From Lutjanus erythropterus (taxonomy: Eukaryota > Chordata > Actinopteri > Lutjaniformes > Lutjanidae): a DNA stretch of 64,000 nucleotides. Positions within the stretch are counted from its first letter, which is position 1. Each line of letters begins with the position of its first letter. Position numbers and translations under genes: made by a program. The DNA is taken from contig CM034608.1 in the NCBI GenBank assembly GCA_020091685.1, positions 2,785,590-2,849,589 on the forward strand, read 5' to 3'. The notes beneath the pieces were generated by a model. That model was not told where the DNA came from. It was given only the letters and a program-made list of their open reading frames with translations, and did no database searches. Of this stretch, positions 28,576-40,956 are shown piece by piece.

Positions 28576-31500
28576 TTATTGCTGCTCTTTCTCCTTCAAC
28601 ATCTTCAGCTCCATCTCACTCTGCCTGCGCATCGACTGAAGGCAGAAAAGCAGAGGATTGTGTTTACAATATTCATTTATATTTGTTGTTTTGCCTAATA
28701 TAAAAGTAAACTTGTGAGTAATGTACCTCCAGGTCTCTGGTGATGGCGTGGTTGGGTCCGTGGGTGACCATGAGGATGCCGTAGGCCTTGCAGATCATGC
28801 CGTGACCCACCTCTATCTGCCCCGCCTGCCAGTGGGTGATTCCTGCCCGCATGATGGCCATGCCCAGCTGGGCGTTGTTGGGGTGGTACAACTTCCTGTT
28901 CAAGAAGGGGAAAGTTACCATGCATAAGACTGACATGACATTTATCATGAACATGAGTCTTAGGTGTAAGAATATCTCCTTTCCAGACATTTTCTTTTTT
29001 TTTTTCTTCTTTTTTTGTGATAAATTTCTGTTGGTATTGGATTCAATCGGATTGGCAAGCAACTACGAGAAAAGAAGCCCACCCTCATTCCACAAATCTT
29101 TCCCCTTTCTTGACATTTTCTGAGTTTATTTTGTTCATTCATTGACTATTAAAGAGCTAAAAGAGCTTTTGGAAAAAGCATACGCTCCCCAGCTGAAGGC
29201 CTGAGCTACATGTTATGGCTGTGTGTGTTCTTTTTGCTGTTGTCCCCTTCTTTCACTCCCCAGTTTTTTCCCCTGATTGCTCATAAGGTGCACTTGGCCT
29301 GATTGAGGTGTTTAAAGGCACCTGTGCAGGCAGCAGAAGTCACAGGCTTGTGATTGGTTCCTTAGGTTTATGACATCATATACCCCACCTGACTGAATCT
29401 GTTTTTTTGAGACTGTTCTTGCTCACTGCAGTTTGAAAGCAGGAAATGCTCAATATACAAAGTCTTGTAACATGAAAAACACCACATGGACATGTGTGGT
29501 TAAAACAGGCTTTTCACTGCTCTTTAACATTAATGTTACTCTGATCGTCTCAGTGTAATCATGGTTGTGTAGAGAGACCAAAGTGCTCTGTCAGCACTCA
29601 CTTGTATCCCTCAACCATCCTGTGGGCGTGGTCTGCAGCCTCAGAGAATTTCTGCATGAATGACAGCACCTCACTGGCAATGCTGAGCACACGTAGTTTA
29701 TACAGGTGAGTGTCCGTCAAGACATTCTCCTGCTTCTCCAGACACTCACGACACAACTTCAACACCTGAGAGAGGACACACAAAATACAGGGGGAAAGAC
29801 TCAGTGGACAGTACCTGCAGTGAAAGAGAATCAGGGAGAAGAAGAGAAAGAAGAGCTGGGGGTGGTGTTGTGTACCTCGCTGTAATTCTTGTCAATCCGG
29901 GCCCTCTCAATCTTCTCCAGACAGTCTTTACTGAAGGCAGTCACCTCCTTCACCTTATCAGCAGAGGGCTGAGAAGAGACAGGAATATTCTCATCATGAA
30001 GTTAATATGTATTTCAAATTAACCCGGCTGAAATCCCCCTGTGGTGTACAGCAGGGTCTCCCATGTGTCCCCTGTCTCACCTTGCTGTCTGCAGCAGCCA
30101 TCATCAGGTCGTCCTTGATGTGCTGGCTGCAGTGTTCACAGGTGCACTCGAAGTGGAAATGATCCTTCAGCTTCTGCTGGCGGTCTTTAGACAGGTTGAG
30201 GAAGTCCACGTAGCTGACGGTCAGCTCCTGACCCTCTGAGATTTTCCCCATGGCTCGCAGCTCGATCCTGGGACAGAAGAAGACAGGACGGACTCTGGTT
30301 TACTGGATACGTGTTTTATGGTACCCCTCAGCAGAAGGGTGAATGAATGTATGTAATGTCCTTTCTTTAATTCATGTGTTAATTCTTGTTGATTCATGCA
30401 GTTCTCAGTGGATTTGTTTATTTACTCTACTTTTACGTTCATCAAGCACAGATGGATGACTGAATGGGCAGAGGGTCAGAGGTGGCAGGGACACAAAATG
30501 ACAAAATGAGAGACAGGAGCAGCTTGAAAGAGACACATAACAACCATATTGAGATGCAAAATGACCACAAAGGGGTGCAAAATAATCTAAAGAGACAAAA
30601 AGAACACAAAGAGATGCAAAATGACCACAAAGGGATGCAAAATAATCTCAAGAGACACAAAATGAACACAAAGATATGCAAAATGACCACAAAGGGATGC
30701 AAAATGGTCACAAGAGGCACAAAATTACCCCAAAGAGATGCAAAATGACCACAAAGGGATGCAAAATGGTCACAAGAGGCACAAAATTACCCCAAAGAGA
30801 TGCAAAATGACCACAAAAGCACAGAAAATTATCTCAAGTGACACAAAATGAACATAGAGATACAAAATGGCCACAAAGAGATGCAAAAGTACCTCAAGAG
30901 ACACAAAATGAAAACAAAGAGATGCAAAATGACCACAGAGGGACACAAAATGATCTCAAGAGACACAAAATGAACACAAAGGGGCACAAAATAACCACAC
31001 GAGACATGAGTAACTTCAACGAGACACATAATAATCACAAAGAGATGCAGAATGACCACAAAATGAACACAGAGACTTAAAATGTCAATGATGAGAAACA
31101 AAATATCAGCCAGATCATATAACAGGTTTAGGGCTGAGCAGCTGTAATACGTACCTCCTCTGAGAGTGAAGAGTGGAACTCACAGCTGACTGGCTGCAAA
31201 ACAACGTGACAACTAGAGTCAATCAATTTGAACATTTATACACTGGTCTTTTATTTAAAATAAAGCCACAAAATGTTCATGCTGTCATGCCATATTATAT
31301 ATTCATAAATTAATTCCTTAATTAAATCATCACAAACTGACAGACATACAGAAAACCTGGAGGCAGAATTATTCCAGCATCGGAGTAGTGGTGGTGTGTG
31401 TGTCTCTACAATAACACTTCCATCTGAAACGCTGGTTGTCAATGTACAGAATCCACAAACACCATCACCACGACAATCAGGTATTTTCAGCTTCAGCTGA

Positions 31501-34500
31501 GGTTGATATGGTAGCTGGTTCCAACTGTGATTCTAGAGGAGAGGTAGCTTGGATACGTACTTGCCGTGGTTGAGGATGACGGTGCAGTTGGGCCAACAGT
31601 TATGGTTGACCAGACACAGGTTGGGGAAAAGACCCACACCAACAGCCTGCAGGCCCCTCTGGTCACTCAGTGTGAAGCCATTGCACTTAATCTACACAGA
31701 CAGACAGACAGACAGACAGACAGTACCCAGGTTTGTTTTTGAAGAATATCATGAAGCGCTGGTGAATAATGATAAAAATGCATAATGAGACATTGACTCT
31801 TACGATGCCAAAGATGTGTGAGATGTAGTCGACGGAGTGCTGCTTGCTTCCATAGGACCAGTATTCCAGGAAGCTGTGCACGTCAGTCTTGAGCTGCTTC
31901 AGGTCTTCTTCAGACAGGTCGGCCACGTGATCCTCCAGCTGGTCCACTGAGACCAGCTGACTGTCTGACACGATGCCTGTGGCCTTGTGCATACGCCACA
32001 GCACACGAGCAGCCAGACTGGACAGGAGAGAGACAAATCACTGTCCAAATCAGATATTAGTCAGTTATAGTGTGTCCACCACTGAAACATTTGCACTGGT
32101 AAATTGTTTGCTTGCTTGTTTGGTTGGTTGATTGGTTGGTTTGTGGTTGGTTTGTGGTTGATTGGTTCTTTGGTCAGCTGTTTAGTCAGTTGGTTGTTTG
32201 ATTGGTTGGTTATTTGGCTGGCATTTGGTTGGTTTGTTGATGGTTGGTTGTTTGGTTGGTTGTTTGGTTGGTTATTTGGTTGGTCGGTTGGTTGGTCGGT
32301 TGGTTGTTTGTTTGTTTGGCTGTTTGGTCAATTGGTTGGTTGGTTTGTGGTTGGTTTGTGGTTGATTGGTTCTTTGGTCAGCTGTTTGGTCAGTTCGTTG
32401 TTTTATTGGTTGGTTTGTTGGTGGTTGGTTGGTTGATTGGTTGGTTATTTGGTCGGTCGGTTGGTTGGTTGTTTGGTTGGCTGTTTGGTCAATTGGTTGA
32501 TTGTTTGTTTGGTTGGTTATTTAGCTGGCATTTTGGTTGGTGGTTGGTTGGTTGGTCGGTCAGTCGGTTGACTAGTTGCTTGGTTGGTTGGTTCGGCTGT
32601 TTGGTCAGTTGGTTGTTTGGTGGGTTGGTTATTTGGTGGCATTTTGTTTGGTGGTTGGTTGGTCAGTTGGTTGGTTGGTTGTTTGGTCGGATGGTTGGGC
32701 ACTAAGAATATCTGTACAAAAGCTCAACACAATGTATTCAATAGTTGCTGAGATATTTCAGTCTGGACTAAAGCAGTGGACTGTTGACAGAATTCATCTT
32801 CTAGAGGACATGAGGACACTTTGTCACAGACCAAAGTGTCAGGGTTAGGGGAAATTTTAGACAGATGGATTTAGAAGAGGAACTGTCAGGGACTTCTCTG
32901 GGCACCACATCCATATCAGATTTCAGCAGAGTCCACTCTGTCAGTAGTTGTTGCGATATCTTCATGTCACTGTGAGGGAGTGCACACTGGCCCTGGTGTC
33001 ATTAGCACTATTTAATGTGCTCTGATTCTGAATTGTGCTGGCAACTGTCCCATCCTGTAAATTCACCCCTTGAAGATATGTGTACTAGTTTGGATGACAT
33101 TATCCTGAGTGGCCTAACCTTCAATTTGTTCCTAACAGAGAAGTTAAACCATGACACAGAACAGGCATAAAGTTACTCAGTATCAGAGTTGAGAACACCT
33201 TGTTCTGCTCAGTGTTCAGTTTTTCAGTCTGATTTTTGTCCCTTACAGTAACATATTAACCACAGAGTGACTGGTCGTTGTGCCTTGGTTCTGTCTCAAC
33301 ACAGAGTCATACAACTTTCATTTCATTTGTCTCTCAGGTCCACGCAAGGTGGACTGAGTTGTCCTTACCGAACGCTCTCTCTGGGCGCCTTGCCGATCTT
33401 CTTGATGGCTCCACATTCCCGCTTGTGTTCATCCCAGCATGCAGTCTGGCAGGTGCGGTCGCAGTAGTGGGCGAACTTACACTGGGCACAGCGGTGCAGT
33501 TTAGCCTGGTGCCTGAAACAGCTGTGGCACACCTGAGAGGCCCAACTGAGAGAGAAAGAAAAAAAACATTACAGCTCCACCAAAAACAGCTTTCACTGAC
33601 ATCTCAAAAAACTGCAGTGAGAGGAGCCGTGGAAACAGTATGATCTTCAAAAAGGGAGGCATTGTTTCAGACCTGCCGTCTACTGTTCACTGTAAAAAAA
33701 ACAAAACAAAACAAAGTTATTTGTTTTAACTTTAAAAAGTTAGAGTTTACTGAAGCTGATGTTGAAACAAAAAAAAACTTTCCTGTCAAATAAACCTGTT
33801 ATTAATTGAACTGTAGTTGAGAAAACATGTTGAGTGAGCTTGAGATATTAAGTTGAAACAGCAACTGTTCAGTCACACAAAACAAATTTGATTTCTGTTT
33901 ATATTTTCTCAGTTTAAAGAGTCTGTTCTTCATTTCACATGAAGAACCTCCAGCTGCAGCTGTTAGAGATACTTTATTCCAGCATCAGCACAGAGACAAC
34001 GTATGAATTAATTACATTTTCAGTGTAAGGGGATAGAGATGGTTCAAAGTGTTTTAATTATTATGAAAATGAGCAACCATGATTTATCTTAAAGTGTTAG
34101 AGACACACTGCAAATTTTCATCACATAGATTTTCTTCAGACTTCTTCTCAGGAGAGTTTCAACTCTCCAACAATGCATGCTGGGAAGACTGCTAATGTGC
34201 TGATAATTTTTCTTTTAAAAAATTAATTAGTTGATTGAACTCTGTACAGTACATTCATTCAACAATTTCAAGTCTAAAGACTTTGTTAGAAGAACTTCTG
34301 TTTAGAAGCTCTGAAGTGTTCTGAAAATAAATACTAGAAACTTTAAGTTTAATTAACTTAAGCGAATAAAACTTGTATATTGACATTAAGTTAATGAAAA
34401 AAGATCAGTTGATTCCACATAATTCAGTGTTGAGCAGACTGTATGTGTGTATCTCCAGTGCATATTACTAAAGTTTTTGTTGAATCACAGTTTGACTGAG

Positions 34501-37500
34501 AATAGTCTTCTTTAGCTCCCCTTTTTTAAAGTAGGAAAAACATATTTTCTGAACATAAATCAGATGCATCATTAGAGTCGTTGTAGTGTTTTGTGTCTGA
34601 AAAGACACATGAGCGTCTCTGAGGTCATTTTGTAGTGAACGGTTCTTTACTCTTTCACCTTCTAAGTTTTCCTTGAAAAGACCATTCAAAGAGTTTTTTC
34701 ATCAGTACTTTTTAAGTTATTGTTGACAATTATAGGGATAATCAGATTATTTGTTGTATGAGGTACTTATCCATAGTCAGTGTATTACCTATAATAGATG
34801 ATATCAGTGACGGAAAGAGTACAGGTACTGTTCCATTACTAAAATATTACTCAATTACAAGTAAAAGTACTGGTGTTGCAAAAATGCTTAAGCTAAACTA
34901 CAAAGTATTTGTCTCTAAAACTACTCAGAGTATTGGTTACTTTCTAACTGTTGAAGTTTAATGCATTATCAATAAAAGTTATTCAATCAAAGATATTTCT
35001 GTTTCCTCAGATCTCCTGCTCTGTTCTGCTCAGTGGCCACGCTCACCTCTAGAAACTAAGGTTGCTTTTTTGTGCATTTTCCTTAACCCAGTGGTTCCCA
35101 AACTGGGGGTTGGGCCCCCCTCACAGAGCGCAGAGCCACTGCAGAGGCAGTGTGGAAGATCATGGGAGAAATAAAGAGTGACATAAAGTTGAATGAATGT
35201 GATTTATGCAGGGGAAATACACAGAGAATGCTGATTCTGTCCTGCTAACTCCAAATTATTGTTAATGATTGATAAAAATTGGGAACCCTATCCTTAATTG
35301 ATAGTTGAGAATGGTAACAGCTGATTTATGTCTTTCTTATTTTTTTTTGTTTTGTTTTGCCATTTTTTTCTCATTTTCATTGTAAGTTTCCTTATTCAAC
35401 AAATAAATGGCTCTGCCAGACAAAATGAGGTGCAATTACTGCCATTCCCAAACTATTGATTAAATTGGTTAATTTAATTTTAATTGGTTAAATTCTCAAC
35501 GATGATTAATTGATGAATGAGTACTCATTTACTTCAGACCTGTGCTGCTGCAGTATTTAGTTTTTCCTCCATATGTTCTGGTTTTCATCAGCCAGTTTGC
35601 AGTCAGATAGTGTTATTGGCTTCAAAAATGCACTGAAGTACTTAGTACTTAATTATGATTTTAAAAGTAACTGATTAGATTACATAGTGTAACACATACT
35701 TCAGTACAAGAAAAGTATTGACCTGAAAATCTACTCAGAAAAGTTTCTCTCTTTGTAATTTTGAAATAAAATGCTGCTCGAGGGTTTTAGCTCCTACGAG
35801 TTTGTATCTATCGTCAGTGTTCAGTTGTTTGGATGCCGACGGCACACAGACAAGCTAACAGTGTGAGTGAGCACACAGCTGACAGCAGTGTGTGTAAACA
35901 GTTTATCCAGCAGAGTCCCCTCTGCCTGTCCAACAGGACACTGAACAGACTTGTTAATGCTTTTGATGATTGTTGGAACGCAGCAAAGCCTCTCTCTCTC
36001 TTTCTCTCTTTCTCACACACACACACACTCTGACTGTAGTTTTGGACAGCTCCTGTCTTACATTAGGCAGGTCGTCTCAGTGCGTGCCTGCTGTATTGGA
36101 CAGCCTCAGTGACCCAACATCTTGCAGCTACTAGCTCTTATATGGTTCAGACTCGGTGCTACCAGATCTGTGTCTGGCATTCCAGCAGCTGACAACAAAC
36201 CAAGCTGCGCTCGGCTTTAAACGTCCTCGCAAAACCCAAGAGACACCAAACTTTACACTGGCTTAGAAATACATTTATATTATATATTTCTGATTTACTG
36301 CTAATGAATTGTCCTGACCTCTCAGGTCTGCTCAATGTCCCCAGAGTCAAGGTCGACGTCAAATTGTTCTTTAAAGGGACAGTTCAACCTCAAAATAAAA
36401 AATACAATTCTCTGGTCTGTAGTGCTATTTATCATCTAGATTTTGTGTGTGTGTGTGTGAGTTGCAGATTCCATTACAGAAAGAAAGTAGTTCCTACATG
36501 AAACTGCTGACAACAAGCTCAGTGGATTATGTTGAGTAACTGGGTCATGCTTTTTGGAAAGACACTGGTTTTGAGTTTTTCAAAAGTATTTTATGGTGCT
36601 TTGATCCCTACAACCCAAGTGCCATTTAGTTCCCTTATATTGGCAAAAAAAAGCAAACATCTCTACAGCTGATATGTCTAAAACTCTGCAACTCACACCA
36701 TAACTATCAAGATGAATAAACAGCACCACAGGCCAGAGGAAAAACATGTATTTTTGATTTTAGGGTGAACTGTACCTTTAAAAACAAACCAGATTTGTGC
36801 CAAAGTGCTTCACAACAAACATGACTGAGAATAAAGACAATCACAAGACATAACTACTTGCATAAATACATAGTGCACACGTACACACACATTCATGCTG
36901 ATCAATGTAAATGAATGTAAATCATGTCAAGGATCAGTGCTCCAGTAGGCAAGAGAGTAAAAGTGGGGCTTCAGACACTTTTTAAAGGAGTCAAAAGATC
37001 CTGCTGCTCTTATATTTTCATGGAGACTGTTCCAAAGTGTTGGTGCAGCGGCAGATAAGTCAAAACCAAACACTGACAAGCAACATTCATTTTCATGCAC
37101 CACATATCTGGAACAAACTGCCACAGCTAGCCTTTTTTATGTCATATGTACAGCTCTTTTGAAAGGAACTGTACAAATAAACTTTTAGCAGCTGTAACAA
37201 GTAGGTCTGTGAATCTGTTGGCACCACATGATCTGATTCCAATTCAGAAGGCTGCAATGCGATGATAAAATGATTTTCAATGCATCAAAATTTTAAGCTT
37301 TTAAGCCACGGAGTGCTGGTCAGACTGTCTCTATCTATCTACTAGCATGACCAGACCGGACAGTCCTGAACTACAAACAGTTGTACTGAATTCTGTTCTG
37401 TTTGTCTCGAAAATGAACCATTATAGTAAAATGAACAACATATGAATAATCGAAAACATTCTGATCAAATCACTTATATAGGCTGTAATTCCTGCTTTTT

Positions 37501-39088
37501 GCTATTAAAAAAATGACCTGTCAGTCTTTGTTACTGATGTATTTTCACATTAAAACATTAAAAATTTTAAAAATGTATCTGTTAGCATCTGTGGCTTAAT
37601 GGCAATCTTAAAGACATCTAAAGTGACTGTAACACACCTGTCACCTGTGCCGTAACACTGTGCTTCATATTGTCTTTAGAATCAGTGACAGATCTTCATA
37701 ATATTAATGACAAACGTTATTCTAAATTACTCTATTTCAATCCTTCTGACATGACATATTCCCCCCCACCTCCCTGTTGCATCTGTTATCCACTGAGAAC
37801 TGGGTTTTATATTTCAAATTATTGACTTGTCTGCACTCATTCATAATTTTTAAAGAAAAAATCACAATGCATCTAGGAATCGATTTCTTCCTCACCTGCA
37901 GTAACAACACATTTTAGCATGTAGCATAGAAACAATGTCTAAAAATTCAATGTACGACCAGAGTCTCAAAGTCTATGAAAGCCTTGAAAGCAAGTGAGGG
38001 AAAAAAAAATCTGGTGATTAGTTTTCCCAAGTCTGATTTCAATAGTTTTATTACATAGGAACAAGTGAAAAAATGCTTTGCTGAGATAAAAGATTCTTAA
38101 AGTTCCTGAAACGGCAAGTTGAGCATATTGTTTTCGTATTTCCTGTAAAACAGGCAGCTAGAGAGGAAGATATTGATTGACACAGATACTGATTGACACT
38201 AACAGTAGTCAGTAGCGCTGACAGCAACCAAACACTCAGTTTGATGACAGGGACTGGGCTACAATGCCTACAATGTTTTCCTGCTGGGTTTGGCTCCTGG
38301 CACTGTGGGTCTGTATCATGACTTTTCGAGCCACAAACTTTAGCAATGAGAAAAGCTATTTTCCCATAAAGACACTTCACAATCAACCACAGTACTGTGT
38401 CCCTGTCAGTCTTGGAGGCTGTGTTCACTGGAAGCTGTTGAGTGTGGGTCTGTTATAGTAAGCTACTTTAGCAACAAGTAAGCTGCTGAATCTGTTCATC
38501 ATTAAATCACTAAGAGCATATTTTATCATTGAAAAAAGTTATGAAGTTATACATACATTTGATGAAAACAAAACATGAATTTTTACTTAATTATTTTTAT
38601 TATTAATTATTTTTGCTTAATCATTCTTAAAAACCTTTTACATTTTTGTACCAGGTAGAGAAAAAAGATTTTCCCTAGTGATGAAAAAGTTTTGCTAGGT
38701 GAAAACATTTGTTGTTGTTGTTGTAATGCTCATTTTGGCCACAAGAGGCTGAAGCGCATTACTACCCTTTAAGTACGCCTACAAGTATTCATACTCTGTA
38801 TGTAAATGTTAAAATTGTAATATTTTCAACTAAAACTATTTAATTTTTCAAGCACTAAAAAAGACAAATCAGGATCGCAGCTCACTGACCAATTTTGAGA
38901 TTTTTTTTTTATTTTAGTTTATCTAAAGAAGAAAAGTAAATTATCTCAACTAAAGATTAAAGGTCAGCAAAACCTTTAGTTTATTTCAAAACTTAAGAGT
39001 TTGAGTTGGGCTCAAAGCTCAGAAATCTATTGCAGTGCATTTACACACGCACACACACAGACACGCACACACACACACACACACACAT

Positions 39089-39159
<71 letters not shown>

Positions 39160-39829
39160 ATCTTCACCTGACACAAGAGAAAACAAATATATTAGACTTA
39201 GAAAATTGATCAGCAGAGTTTTTTTTCTTACTCATCTCTCTGGGTCTCCACACAGAGCACATACAGACTCACTAGACATGAATTTACTGCATACAGACAG
39301 AAGACAATGTCATTTTCTATTCAGCTGAGATGCTGAGATTTGCACCCCTGTGAGGGCGTAAGGTCACTGCAATCTCTAAAACCACTAATTTTTAATTTAA
39401 GAAATTGCATTGAAAGCTTGCAGGGTGTTATACTCTTCTTGGTAGAGCCCTGCTTGCTCTTGAAAACTGAATCCAAAAATACGTCATGCTCAAGTTCACA
39501 TGACACTGTGACAGCATTCTCACTGCTGCTGTCATGTGAATTTGGACATCTAGAAATGAGGTCACAGCCTGACCTACTGTCCACACACACCTGCAGTGTG
39601 TCACACACATCTGCAAAGACATGCTCTGTGAAAACATCTGTCCTCCAACCTGTCCATGCAGTCTGAAAAAAACACAAGCAGGAGGCTCGTACCTGTCAAA
39701 GACCACAGCAGCATAACTGGCCTCGGCGAAGACCACCTCCCCGGTCTTGAGGTCCTTGGTGGCCCTCAGGCCTCGACCCTTCTTCCCTGCATCAAACAGC
39801 TCAGCGCTCTCCATGTTCCCCACAGTCAT
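28576..39829 (-). CDS. smyd1: SET and MYND domain lysine methyltransferase SMYD1
   Basis: Ten minus-strand exons in transcript order: 39829-39693, 33545-33369, 32017-31804, 31691-31561, 31193-31155 (cassette), 30267-30081, 29968-29876, 29765-29602, 28895-28727 and 28635-28576. The total is 1371 nt, 456 aa (443 without the cassette). All phases fit. Visible domains: split SET N-part with GKKGRGL; MYND zinc finger with C52, C55, C65, C68, C74, C78, H86, C90; SET core with NHNC (205-208) and [13 protein letters not shown]; post-SET CTCEHC (C274, C276, C279); and a C-terminal helical region with [17 protein letters not shown]. In vertebrates SMYD1 acts in heart and skeletal muscle as a histone methyltransferase and, in fish, in myosin folding and sarcomere assembly. 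The C-terminus ([19 protein letters not shown]) is about 30 residues shorter than in human. The start MTVGNMES matches human MTIGRMEN. Teleosts carry smyd1a and smyd1b, and I cannot tell which this is. Confidence 0.97.
30490..31090. repeat. Minisatellite in smyd1 intron
   Basis: About 600 bp of tandem, degenerate ~20-21 bp units of the type ATGCAAAATGACCACAAAGG. A 62-63 bp higher-order unit is present twice in near-identical form around 30687-30810. It is long and stop-poor in several frames only because of its repetition; no protein is supported. Confidence 0.9.
31155..31193 (-). CDS. smyd1: smyd1 in-frame 39-bp cassette exon
   Basis: A mini-exon bounded by TTTTGCAG| and |GTACGT, entering and leaving in phase 2. 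It can therefore be included ([14 protein letters not shown]) or skipped (giving K) without shifting frame. Its position and 13-codon length match the SMYD1 segment that in mammals and zebrafish is alternatively included, distinguishing muscle isoforms. Optional use here is inferred from that knowledge. Confidence 0.85.
31694..31722. repeat. (GACA)n microsatellite
   Basis: About seven GACA/CAGA units. The run begins only a few bases upstream (in gene orientation) of the smyd1 exon at 31691, so it lies across the polypyrimidine/acceptor side of that intron. Confidence 0.85.
32102..32705. repeat. TTGG-based simple/satellite repeat
   Basis: About 600 bp built from TTGG and TTTGG words with longer internal units (for example TTTGTGGTTGGTTTGTGGTT occurs twice). 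It lies in the smyd1 intron between exons 3 and 2. Apparent long Trp/Gly/Val-rich frames are repeat artefacts. Confidence 0.9.
36371..36782. mobile_element. Palindromic MITE family A copy
   Basis: Starts TTAAAGGGACAGTTCAACCT and ends TAGGGTGAACTGTACCTTTA. The internal arms contain GTAGTTCCTACATGAAACTG and AACAGCACCACAGGCCAGAG, as in the other copies. A (TG)n run lies at about 36444-36460. Confidence 0.75.
36925..37130 (-). pseudogene. LINE reverse-transcriptase C-terminal remnant
   Basis: The minus strand reads ...[54 protein letters not shown]. The APxLWNSLPxxIRxAxSxxxFKxxLKTHLF pattern is the familiar 3' end of many vertebrate non-LTR retrotransposon ORF2 proteins. Only this tail remains; the clade is not assigned. 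Confidence 0.7.
39045..39157. repeat. (CA)n microsatellite
   Basis: Over 110 bp of nearly pure CA in smyd1 intron 1. His/Thr-rich translations of it are artefacts. Confidence 0.95.
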
Positions 39830-40956
39830 TGTACTGGCCAAACAAAACACAGGAGGCAGAGAGGAAGGAGACGGTGGGACGGGCCGAGGAGCTAAACAAG
39901 CAACAGGGAGTGGAGAGTTCTCATCAAATTCTCACCAACATTCAAGAGAACTCTCTCCTTAGCCCGACCCCTGCCACAGCCAAAAATAAATTCGCCCCCT
40001 CTAGGGGTTGTACCACCTCCCCAGAGTGGGGAGGGGGAGGTGAGCAGGGGGAAATGAGAGGGGCAGGGGAGAGCAGGGGGAGGTAGCAGAGGTAGAGGTG
40101 GTCTGTGGGTGTCGTGATGGATGTCGTCCCCTTGTTTGGGTTGGTTCCTCCTGAGGTATTTTGGTCCGGGGCAGCTGTGGCCGTCTGTCAGAGCTGCTCA
40201 CATTCAGTGGCAGCCTCTCTGCTCCATCTGTTTTTTTTGAATACTTTTGCAGAGTACAGTGGAGGTGGTCACAGCCTGTCACTTTCACCCAGCCAGTAAG
40301 CCCTTAAAACTGCCTTTCACTGATTTTTTGTTTTGGTCACTTGGGGGCAGTGGAACAATGTGCGAACACAACTCTGACATAATATATACAGCTGTCATGG
40401 CCAAACATTAGTGTTTATTTTGCTTTGCTTATGGATACCTGATAGTGGTCAAGTTAGCAATAATAAATCAGCATCTGGGTTGACTTTAAAGATAGAGGCA
40501 CAAAAACTACTTTGATAGGTTAGTATACATATGTACACAAGTTCACACGTGTAACATAATGTAATGTGCGTAACATAAGATCTTAAAAAGAAGTGACTTA
40601 TGTACTGAACATAACACTCGCACATTCCATACACAACATCACATCAACATAATAATAAGTCAGTGTTAACTTACATATGTAAGTTTTGTAAGAAGTCAGC
40701 ATTGACTTATGTTTGCATTGTAATGTACACAAGTTACGCAATATTTTAAAAATAAGTTAACATGGACTCACATACATGAGTTCCATAAAGTCCCAAAAAG
40801 AATTCAACATTCATTCATGTATGCAATGTAACCTTTATATGTTATGGAACATTTTCAAAACAAGTCAGCGTTGACTCGTGTACTTAATGTAACATAAGTA
40901 TGTTAAGAAAAATTTTTTTAAACGTCAATGGAGACTCATGCAGGTAATATAACATA
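39830..40956 (-). promoter_or_regulatory. smyd1: smyd1 5' flank and presumed promoter
   Basis: The first ~300 bp upstream of the smyd1 ATG should hold the 5' UTR and promoter, but no clear TATA box or start can be placed. A MEF2-like A/T box (CCAAAAATAAA, about 39980-39990) and E-box CAGCTG near 40170 are candidates given muscle expression of the family. From 40440 the sequence resembles the right arm of the 21-22 kb foldback. No gene was seen. Confidence 0.35.

Larger units (their letters stand above)
33546..39692 (-). other. smyd1 intron 1, repeat-rich
   Basis: 6.1 kb intron. It contains TACTTGTACTTT-type repeat sequence around 34790-34970 and again, oppositely oriented, around 35620-35760. 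It also has a family A MITE (36371-36782), a LINE 3' remnant (36925-37130) and a long CA run (39045-39157). The remaining sequence (33700-34750, 37200-39030) shows no exon I can support. Confidence 0.5.

Noticed and set aside
30464-31101. Several ~90-codon open frames on both strands
   Set aside because: They are translations of a tandem minisatellite, with repeated residues and no start context.
32104-32848. Trp/Gly/Val-rich open frames of up to 153 codons
   Set aside because: They come entirely from the TTGG repeat and look membrane-like only because of codon composition.
38051-38428. 125-codon minus-strand open frame in smyd1 intron 1
   Set aside because: No splice-compatible neighbours and no family similarity. 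The complementary strand is equally open, as expected by chance.
39006-39328. His/Thr-repeat open frames
   Set aside because: Translation of a (CA)n microsatellite.
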